Below are positions 45,297 to 51,146 of a stretch of DNA of 51,146 nucleotides, one piece after another (the first letter of the stretch is position 1; every line of letters starts with the position of its first letter). Origin of the DNA: an uncultured Dorea sp. (lineage in GTDB: Bacteria; Bacillota; Clostridia; Lachnospirales; Lachnospiraceae); contig UQRE01000015.1 of NCBI GenBank assembly GCA_900543415.1, positions 1 through 51,146 of the forward strand, given 5' to 3'. Under the pieces are notes generated by a model, which saw only the letters and a list, made by a program, of their open reading frames with translations, was not told where the DNA came from and ran no database searches. Position numbers and translations under genes: made by a program.

Positions 45297-46094
45297 ATGA
45301 AAATAATTGTAATTGGACCAAGAGGTAAAATGGGGAAACTAATCACACAAGTTGCTGCTTCCAGAGACGACATGGAATTGATTGCCGGAGTGGCACCGAA
45401 AGGCCGGGATTATATCGGCACAGATCTTGGAACGGTTGCCATGGTCGGACGTGAATTGGGTGTCCCAGTTGTTGATGATCTCGAAAAAGTAATTGATGCA
45501 TGTGATGTGATCATTGATTTTTCTACAAAAGAAATGGGAATGGAAGTCTTGGATCTTGCTCTCGCTCACAAGAAGGGGCTGGTATGCGGCACTACCGGTT
45601 TCTCGCCGGAAGAAATGGCACGTTTTGAAGACGCTTCAAAAGAGATTCCAATGCTTTACGCCGCCAACACATCTAAGCTCGTCAATATTATGAACAAGCT
45701 TCTTGAACTTGTTGTGTGTACAGCCGGCAACGATCTTGACATCGAAATTCTGGAAATGCATGACCAGTGGAAAAAGGACGCTCCAAGCGGAACTTCTAAG
45801 GAAATGGGTGAGATCATGGCAGAAGCACTTGGCAAAGAATTAAAAGATATTGCTGTGTATGGTCGCGAAGGAGTTTCTCCACGAGTACCGGGAACCATTG
45901 GTTACCACTCTCTGCGCGCAGGTAATATTCCAAGCAGCCACACCGTATATTTCGGAGGTATGGGAGAACGTCTGGAAATTACCCATCATTCCTACAACTG
46001 GGAATGTTTTGCAAGAGGAGCCTGTGACTGCGCTGCATTTCTGGCTGATAAAAGCGCAGGCTATTACACCATTAAGGATGTATTAAACCTTTAG
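45297..46094 (+). CDS. dapB: 4-hydroxy-tetrahydrodipicolinate reductase
   Basis: A 265-residue NAD(P)H enzyme of the diaminopimelate/lysine pathway. The nucleotide loop is GPRGKMG, and CGTTGFSPEEM and the active-site segment MHDQWKKDAPSGTS are present. In that segment the catalytic His and Lys are kept, but the second His of the usual HH pair is Asp. The ATG at 45297 has AAGGAG 8 bases upstream. A small hairpin CCATAC/GTATGG (45264-45280) lies just before that site. It is monocistronic, divergent from the tRNA. Confidence 0.93.
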   Translation: MKIIVIGPRGKMGKLITQVAASRDDMELIAGVAPKGRDYIGTDLGTVAMVGRELGVPVVDDLEKVIDACDVIIDFSTKEMGMEVLDLALAHKKGLVCGTTGFSPEEMARFEDASKEIPMLYAANTSKLVNIMNKLLELVVCTAGNDLDIEILEMHDQWKKDAPSGTSKEMGEIMAEALGKELKDIAVYGREGVSPRVPGTIGYHSLRAGNIPSSHTVYFGGMGERLEITHHSYNWECFARGACDCAAFLADKSAGYYTIKDVLNL

Positions 46095-46124
46095 TCTTTC
46101 CGAAGATAATTTTCAAAAATATTC

Positions 46125-46153
46125 TTGCATTTCCAAATCACAAACAGTATAAT
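46125..46153 (+). promoter_or_regulatory. Promoter for the ybjQ-PH gene group
   Basis: TTGCAT (46125-46130) and TATAAT (46148-46153) are 17 bases apart, about 40 bases before the ybjQ-like start. Confidence 0.7.
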
Positions 46154-46195
46154 TGTATTAATTTAATAATACAGTTTGCTGAAGGAGGAAAAATT

Positions 46196-46510
46196 ATGAT
46201 ACTTGTAAATACAGACTATATTGAGGGAAGAAAATTTGAAATGATCGGATTGGTGAAGGGAAGTATGATTCAATCTGTCCATGTAGGGAAGGATATCGTC
46301 AATAGCTTCAAAACACTGGTGGGCGGTGAACTCACTTCTTATACTGAAATGATGAATGAGGCGCGCGCAATTGCTACAAGACGCATGTCAGAAGAAGCTG
46401 CAATGATGGGCGCAGATGCAATAGTCAATATTCGCTATACATCCAGCCAAGTTGTACAAAGTGCAGCTGAAATCATGGCTTATGGTACCGCAGTGAAATT
46501 TATTGATTAA
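46196..46510 (+). CDS. YbjQ family (DUF74) protein
   Basis: A 104-residue small soluble protein of the YbjQ/heavy-metal-binding-like DUF74 group. Family features are EGRKFEMIGLVKG at the start, TSYTEMMNEARAIATRRM and GADAIVNIRY. Members form pentamer-like oligomers; the function is uncertain. GAAGGAGG precedes the ATG. It begins a run of same-strand genes with the two PH-domain proteins. Confidence 0.88.
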   Translation: MILVNTDYIEGRKFEMIGLVKGSMIQSVHVGKDIVNSFKTLVGGELTSYTEMMNEARAIATRRMSEEAAMMGADAIVNIRYTSSQVVQSAAEIMAYGTAVKFID

Positions 46511-46535
46511 TGATAGATATAACGGAGATGATAAT

Positions 46536-47036
46536 ATGCAGTATGAGAAGCTGTCCAAACGCGCATTAAAATGTATGTATACCGCAACTGTTTTTGCAGG
46601 ACTTATAATACTCATCATCCTTGGTATTATCAACTACTTCCGACTGTTTTCCACAGACACGGAAACCGGGAGGATAGTCTCTGTGATCATAGTTGCGCTG
46701 ACACTTTTTGATATGCTTGTAAGCCCTTATTTTCGCTACTGCAGATACCAATACTGTATCAATGACGAATGTATTGATATAAAAGAAGGATATTTATTTG
46801 TAAAGCGGCATATTGTTCCCATTGAACGATTACACAAGTTGCAGACCGCCAAGGGTCCTATTGACCAGATTTTTAAAGTTGCAAAGGTGGTCGTCACCAC
46901 TGCTGGAGGCGATGTGACCATTCGTTTTCTGGACGAAGAGAAGGCAGGGCATATTGCAGAATCTTTAAAGGAGCGCATTAATGAAATTGTAATTGAAGAA
47001 AGAGAAGAGACAGAGCATGAAAGAGATGGTGAATAA
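46536..47036 (+). CDS. PH domain-containing membrane protein (YdbS-like)
   Basis: A 166-residue protein with two N-terminal membrane helices (about residues 15-37 and 47-65) and a bacterial PH-2 (DUF304) domain with YCINDECIDIKEGYLFVKRHIVPIERLHKLQTAKGP. The ATG at 46536 has CGGAGA upstream. It overlaps the next gene by 20 bases. With that gene it forms a YdbS-YdbT-type pair, thought in Bacillus to affect envelope stress or bacteriocin sensitivity. Confidence 0.85.
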   Translation: MQYEKLSKRALKCMYTATVFAGLIILIILGIINYFRLFSTDTETGRIVSVIIVALTLFDMLVSPYFRYCRYQYCINDECIDIKEGYLFVKRHIVPIERLHKLQTAKGPIDQIFKVAKVVVTTAGGDVTIRFLDEEKAGHIAESLKERINEIVIEEREETEHERDGE

Positions 47037-48558
47037 CATTCGCTTCCGCAATCACATTTCTATTGTCATAGAGCGTCTGGGAAGAGCTATTCTGATTCTG
47101 GGCGCTGTTTTTGTCGGAAATTTATTACAGGAGCTGGACACTATTGTTGAAAATCTGGGGAATTTAAAAGAAAACCTGATGATTGTTCTCCTTGCATCCG
47201 GCGGTATTCTCGCCATATTGGCCCTACTGCTCATCTGGCAGGTTATTGTATGGTCAAAAACTTATATCTCCATTCAGGATCAGACCATTGTCATTGAACA
47301 AAATACGCTGAACCGCAAGAAGAACACTATCGGAATCAAGAACATTTCCAATGTAAATACAGAGCAGAATCTTTTCGAAATGCTACTTGGAACCTACAAG
47401 GTGAAACTGGACACAAACAGTCTGTCTACCGCCGATAAAACCGATGTGAAAATCGTACTGAAAAAGGCGCAGGCAGAATGGTTTAAAAATGCAGTTATGT
47501 CCCTCATGGAAGAAACTCCCGGGAAGATTCCGTCCGAAAATGCGGCTGACAGAAACACCGCTGCCAAACCGAACAGCAGTACTCGTATCCTTCGTACAGA
47601 TTTAGGAGATATTCTTAAACACGGGTTATTCTCTGTCAGTATTTTTTCTGTTCTCCTGGCAATAGCCTCTTTCACAGGAAGCGGATTTATCATTTCCCGG
47701 GAATTAAGCAATGGCATAGCTGCCGGGAAAAGTCTCTTCGGCATTTTCTCAAGCGTAGTAATATTTATTTCCCTGGGTGCGTCCGCGGTCTGGGATACTC
47801 TGCGGGACTTTATTAAATATTTTGATTTCCAGGTGGAGCGCATAGAGAACAAAATCCACATTCACTATGGATTATTCAAAAAAGTAAATTATACCATCCC
47901 CATAGACAAGATCAATGCCGTAAAGCTGAATCAGACACTGATTGCAAGAATCTTCGGCCACTATATGGTGGAGCTTGTAAACGTAGGTATGGGCGACGAC
48001 GGAGGCGAGCGAAAATCTTTTTTCCTCTTATACCATAACCGCTCGTTTATTGAGGATAAACTGCACGCTCTGCTGCCAGAATTTGCAGACTGCATGGATA
48101 TTCAAGAAACAAAACAGCCCAAAAAAGTATGGCTTGTGTGGAGTCTTCCCTTCCTTATTTACACCGCATTTGCAACTATGATTCCGCTTATTTTAAGTAA
48201 TTTCTACCCGGAATGCTCCCTCTGGTTTTGGATGGGCAGCGCTGGCATTAGCCTTCTTTGTCTGTTTTCCGCCTTTTGCTGGTATTTTACCGCAGGCGTA
48301 GGGATGGGCAATTATTTTCTGATGCTGGCAAGAGGCTACGGAGCCAAAAGCCGCATTTACATTCGTTATGACAAAATACAGTATTTAAAATTAAAACAAA
48401 ATTTCCTTGCCAGAGCCTGTCATATCCAAAGCGGCGAGGCTTATGTACTTGCAGCCTCCACAAACCGCGTCCAGCCAATTCCGTATTTCCCGGAAGATTT
48501 GGCAGAAAAACTTAAAAATCATACCCTTGCGCCAAACAGGCATCACAAGGTATACTAA
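47017..48558 (+). CDS. Large PH domain membrane protein (YdbT-like)
   Basis: A 513-residue protein with about six membrane helices in pairs alternating with bPH2 (DUF304) domains. The first domain is around residues 78-155 (NTLNRKKNTIGIKNISNVNTEQN), the second around residues 270-350 (GLFKKVNYTIPIDKINAVKLNQT) and a third near the C-terminus (IRYDKIQYLKLKQN). The ATG at 47017 lies inside the end of the preceding gene, implying coupled translation. Its partner is the YdbS-like protein. Confidence 0.87.
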   Translation: MKEMVNNIRFRNHISIVIERLGRAILILGAVFVGNLLQELDTIVENLGNLKENLMIVLLASGGILAILALLLIWQVIVWSKTYISIQDQTIVIEQNTLNRKKNTIGIKNISNVNTEQNLFEMLLGTYKVKLDTNSLSTADKTDVKIVLKKAQAEWFKNAVMSLMEETPGKIPSENAADRNTAAKPNSSTRILRTDLGDILKHGLFSVSIFSVLLAIASFTGSGFIISRELSNGIAAGKSLFGIFSSVVIFISLGASAVWDTLRDFIKYFDFQVERIENKIHIHYGLFKKVNYTIPIDKINAVKLNQTLIARIFGHYMVELVNVGMGDDGGERKSFFLLYHNRSFIEDKLHALLPEFADCMDIQETKQPKKVWLVWSLPFLIYTAFATMIPLILSNFYPECSLWFWMGSAGISLLCLFSAFCWYFTAGVGMGNYFLMLARGYGAKSRIYIRYDKIQYLKLKQNFLARACHIQSGEAYVLAASTNRVQPIPYFPEDLAEKLKNHTLAPNRHHKVY

Positions 48559-48588
48559 AGGAAAAGACAAGGGGAGGAATGATACTAT

Positions 48589-49209
48589 ATGAAAGATATT
48601 GGTGTTGTAAATGGCAGATTTCAGGTGTTAAACCTGAAGCACATGGAATATATTCTGGCTGCCAAAATGCGCTGTCAGAAATTATTTATCGGGCTTACCA
48701 ATCCCGACACTTTGCATACGAGAGACTCTGTAAACGATGAAAACCGCTCTGCAAAATCTGCGAATCCGCTCACCTACTATGAGCGTTATGAAATGATTCG
48801 AGGGGCTATGAGGGAATTTAAAGTGCCGGATTCTGAGTACGACATTCTGCCGTTCCCTATCAACTGCCCGGAATACATTTTACAGTACGTTCCAAAGGAC
48901 GCTACCTTCTATCTGGGCATCTGTGATGAGTGGGACGAAGAAAAATACAAGATTCTTAGAAGCCTCGGATTGGATATCGAAATCCTTTGGCGGAAATCTC
49001 CGGCGGAGAAAGGAATTACTTCTTCCTGGGTTCGAAGCTGTATTGCCACAGATCAGGAATGGGCGCATCTGGTTCCTAAAAGCGTCTATACTTATTTGAC
49101 AGAACACCATCTGGACGAACGTGTAAAGAGGCTGGAGAAAATGCGAATGGACGAAAAGGACGCCTCTTTAGTAAAATCTTTAGTTTCAGAAGAAAGGACA
49201 GATTCATAA
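48589..49209 (+). CDS. NMN adenylyltransferase-like nucleotidyltransferase
   Basis: A 206-residue protein of the HxGH nucleotidyltransferase superfamily, closest to archaeal-type NadM. The start VVNGRFQVLNLKHMEYIL matches GRFQPxHxGH with the first His replaced by Asn and the Gly by Lys. The second motif KGITSSWVRSCI matches ISSTxIR. It may adenylylate a nicotinamide nucleotide or a similar substrate, but the altered first motif makes activity uncertain. GGGGAGG lies upstream. Its stop overlaps the start of the Crp/Fnr gene by 1 base. Confidence 0.7.
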   Translation: MKDIGVVNGRFQVLNLKHMEYILAAKMRCQKLFIGLTNPDTLHTRDSVNDENRSAKSANPLTYYERYEMIRGAMREFKVPDSEYDILPFPINCPEYILQYVPKDATFYLGICDEWDEEKYKILRSLGLDIEILWRKSPAEKGITSSWVRSCIATDQEWAHLVPKSVYTYLTEHHLDERVKRLEKMRMDEKDASLVKSLVSEERTDS

Positions 49210-49892
49210 TGGATGCCAGAGATTATCGGGAACTGAGAAGATTACTTCCTTTCTGGGAAAATCTCACTGACCCTCAGGAAGAAGCAATCGAAGCTAACGC
49301 TTCAATCGCTGCTTATTCAAAAAATCAAATTGTACACAGCGCAGACTCTGAATGCGCCGGGATGCTGCTTGTCACTTCCGGCTGTTTAAGAGCCTACCTG
49401 CTTTCAGACGAAGGAAGAGAAATCACGCTGTATCGTATACAAAAAGGAGAGTTTTGTATTCTGTCTGCATCCTGTGTCTTAAGTTCCATTTCCTTTGAAG
49501 TGTATATGGACGCCGTGGAAGATACAAAGGTTATTCAAATACCATCCTCCTGCATCAACGCTGTCATCAGTAAAAACATTTATGTAGAATGTCTTATTTA
49601 TAAACTGGCGGCAGAACGTTTTTCTGATGTTATGTGGGCGCTGCAGCAGATACTTTTTATGAGTTTCGACAAACGGCTGGCAATCTTCCTTCTGGACGAA
49701 TCCGCTGCCTCCCACTCTGATATAATTTCCATGACTCATGAACAGATCGCCAAATTAATGGGAAGCGCACGGGAAGTGGTTACCCGAATGTTAAAATATT
49801 TTTCATCAGAAGGATATGTAAAACTCTCCCGCGGAACTGTCACACTTACAGATAAGGCGGGGCTTAAAAAATTATTGCAAACCACTTCATAA
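49209..49892 (+). CDS. Crp/Fnr-family transcriptional regulator
   Basis: A 227-residue regulator with an N-terminal cyclic-nucleotide-binding-like beta barrel (GREITLYRIQKGEFCILS), a dimerisation helix and a C-terminal winged helix (MTHEQIAKLMGSAREVVTRML). There is no FNR-type N-terminal Cys cluster. Its start overlaps the stop of the adenylyltransferase-like gene, so the two are translationally coupled, and the regulator may respond to a nucleotide handled by its partner. The effector is unknown. Confidence 0.88.
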   Translation: MDARDYRELRRLLPFWENLTDPQEEAIEANASIAAYSKNQIVHSADSECAGMLLVTSGCLRAYLLSDEGREITLYRIQKGEFCILSASCVLSSISFEVYMDAVEDTKVIQIPSSCINAVISKNIYVECLIYKLAAERFSDVMWALQQILFMSFDKRLAIFLLDESAASHSDIISMTHEQIAKLMGSAREVVTRMLKYFSSEGYVKLSRGTVTLTDKAGLKKLLQTTS

Positions 49893-49905
49893 ATATATCA
49901 TATCA

Positions 49906-49939
49906 ATAACGGGAGCACCTTTTTCGGCGCTCCCGTTAT
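49906..49939. terminator. Hairpin after the Crp/Fnr gene
   Basis: ATAACGGGAGC (49906-49916) pairs with GCTCCCGTTAT (49929-49939). It is a strong stem with only a poor T run, lying between the convergent crp-like and trxA genes. Confidence 0.6.
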
Positions 49940-50010
49940 GCTTGTTCCATATACTTTTATAATCTATCAGGTTTATAATTTTATTTCTTTTATCTCTATT
50001 TTATTACTCC

Positions 50011-50322
50011 CTATACGTTTAACATATCAAGAAGTTCTGCTTTTGACTTCGCGCCCACTTCTCTCTTTACCGCCTGCCCATCTTTGAAAACCATAAGTGT
50101 CGGGATAGACATCACTCTAAACTGTCTTGCGAGTTCCGGCTGTTCATCTACATTTACCTTACAGATCTTAGCATCTGTAACCTCTCCAGCCACTTCCTCG
50201 ACAACCGGTCCTACCATCTGGCAAGGGCCACACCAGCTCGCCCAGAAATCTACCAACACCGGCTCCTTTGCCTGTAAAACTTCCTGTTCAAAATTTTCCT
50301 TTGTTAAATGTAATACTGACAT
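50011..50322 (-). CDS. trxA: Thioredoxin
   Basis: A 103-residue classic thioredoxin with active site WCGPC (Cys31, Cys34), the DFWASWCGPCQ segment and the cis-proline in MSIPTLMVF. It is a cytosolic disulfide reductant; in Grd-type systems thioredoxin supplies the reducing electrons. No thioredoxin reductase gene is adjacent, so this is probably the general one. Confidence 0.97.
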   Translation of the reverse strand: MSVLHLTKENFEQEVLQAKEPVLVDFWASWCGPCQMVGPVVEEVAGEVTDAKICKVNVDEQPELARQFRVMSIPTLMVFKDGQAVKREVGAKSKAELLDMLNV

Positions 50323-50469
50323 ATCTATTTCCTCTCTTTCTTTTATCTTTTCATGATCTGTTTTTGTTTTGTTAAGTTTATTATACCCTATTTTCGAAAT
50401 AATTCTGTGATTGAATCACATTTTTGAAAAAACGCCCTGACCCGTTACCGAATCAGAACGTTTTTAAAG

Positions 50470-50817
50470 TGGACCTGGCGGGAGTTGAACCCGCGTCCGA
50501 AAGCCCATCCATCAGAGCATCTCCCATCACAGTCATTATACTGACATTCCCTCCATCAGACGCCTAATGACAGGCTTCTGACTTTAGTAGCTTCATAAAT
50601 TCTTCCATCTCCTCAAAGCTTTGGAAACGAAGTGCTCCGCCTCGTTGAAGCCGGTTACTTAAGCAGCGGATGACCTAAGGCCGACTGCTGCCATATTAGG
50701 CAGCGTACGCTAATTCTCTATTGTCTGCGTTTATATTTAATTGGAACTTTTAACGTAGTGTCCCGCTACGGATGGCTTCTCCAACTTCCAAACCCCCGTC
50801 GAAACCAGTACAAGCCC
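50470..50817 (-). ncRNA. ssrA: Transfer-messenger RNA
   Basis: A one-piece tmRNA of about 348 bases. The 5' end GGGCTTGTACTGGTTTCGAC and the 3' T-arm GGTTCAACTCC with acceptor CAGGTCC plus discriminator A form the tRNA-like part. The tag reading frame at 50728-50696 encodes ADNRELAYAA and a TAA stop. The 3' CCA is not encoded. It rescues stalled ribosomes together with SmpB. Confidence 0.97.
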
Positions 50818-50859
50818 TGGTTTGCAGACTATTCATAAATGGTCTTCTTACATCTCCTT

Positions 50860-50890
50860 ATTATAAAAAGTACATTTCTTTTTGTCAAGG
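50860..50890 (-). promoter_or_regulatory. tmRNA promoter
   Basis: On the minus strand TTGACA (50885-50890) and TATAAT (50860-50865) both match consensus, with a long 19-base spacer. They lie about 43 bases before the mature 5' end. Confidence 0.65.
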
Positions 50891-50967
50891 CATAGCTTTC
50901 TCCTTCAGCACTGATAGGTATATTTTTTTATTGTGGTCTTAGGTTTACGAAATCTCAAAAAAGTGTT

Positions 50968-51018
50968 TTATCCACATTTGACCGATTTGCAGATGTTTTT
51001 TCAAGAAACTTATCCACG
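50968..51018 (+). promoter_or_regulatory. Two DnaA-box-like sequences in a non-coding region
   Basis: TTATCCACA (50968-50976) matches the DnaA-box consensus, and TTATCCACG (51010-51018) differs at the last base. The 50818-51146 stretch otherwise shows only the tmRNA promoter and the signals at its right end; no gene is seen. Confidence 0.45.
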
Positions 51019-51127
51019 GGAGTTTGACAGTTGAATATCAAAAAAAGTACTCACAGGTCGCATAAAACCTGCTTTTTTTATGTCAAATTTTCTGTTTTTA
51101 TAGCTGTTATTTTATGTTATTGTATGG

Positions 51128-51146
51128 TATAATAAGGGATAGGAGG
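51128..51146 (+). promoter_or_regulatory. -10 box and ribosome binding site of a gene beyond the window
   Basis: TATAAT at 51128-51133 and AGGAGG at 51141-51146 end the window. They imply a plus-strand gene starting within about 10 bases outside it; no clear -35 is seen. Confidence 0.45.

Overview
The window looks like a chromosomal stretch of an anaerobic, Gram-positive gut-type Clostridia, most likely Lachnospiraceae. The supporting signs are AT-leaning DNA with strong AGGAGG ribosome binding sites, a YlmC/YmxH sporulation-family gene beside nrdR, a TM1266-type hydrogenase regulator, a flavodiiron protein, Rpn-like nucleases and a glycine-reductase-type selenoprotein. The genus cannot be fixed from the sequence alone.

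Layout. 1-1.8 kb: the start of a lipoprotein gene (running off the window) divergent from an Rpn/PD-(D/E)XK-like nuclease gene. 1.8-6.7 kb: a response regulator, histidine kinase, ABC ATPase and FtsX-type permease. 6.9-9.1 kb: htpG under a perfect CIRCE heat-shock operator. 9.1-13.2 kb: a second ABC exporter whose permease carries a very long extracytoplasmic coiled coil. 13.3-14.1 kb: a GNAT acetyltransferase and a duplicated 51-bp hairpin element. 14.1-17.9 kb: a PurF-like protein that has lost its glutaminase cysteine, a ClC chloride transporter and an AIM24-family protein.

17.9-30.5 kb is the most unusual part. It is a minus-strand catabolic cluster: iron alcohol dehydrogenase, DhnA-type class I aldolase, zinc alcohol dehydrogenase, SorC-family regulator, APC permease, RibF-like flavin enzyme, aldehyde dehydrogenase, a selenoprotein of the GrdB/GrdF/GrdH family with an in-frame UGA and a candidate SECIS hairpin, its GrdE/GrdG/GrdI-type pyruvoyl-precursor partner, and an NSS-family sodium symporter under its own promoter. 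Two of its promoters, in front of the iron dehydrogenase and the aldolase, are duplicates of each other and carry repeated TACAAAAG boxes, which suggests control by the cluster's SorC protein. The substrate is unknown. The layout suggests uptake of an amine-containing compound, dehydrogenase steps, and selenium-dependent reductive cleavage.

30.6-45 kb: mostly housekeeping genes. These are a HAD phosphatase, a GreA/GreB factor, an rpn-type gene broken by one amber codon, VanZ, dapF-amidase-HAD, pduL, the flavodiiron protein with the TM1266 regulator, a TetR/YhgE divergent pair, exoA, truA, nrdR, ylmC, a ferredoxin and tRNA-Pro(GGG). 45-51 kb: dapB, ybjQ, two bacterial PH-domain membrane proteins, an NMN-adenylyltransferase-like protein with a Crp/Fnr regulator, trxA and tmRNA. 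The window ends in a non-coding stretch with two DnaA-box-like sites and a promoter plus ribosome binding site for a gene starting just outside it.
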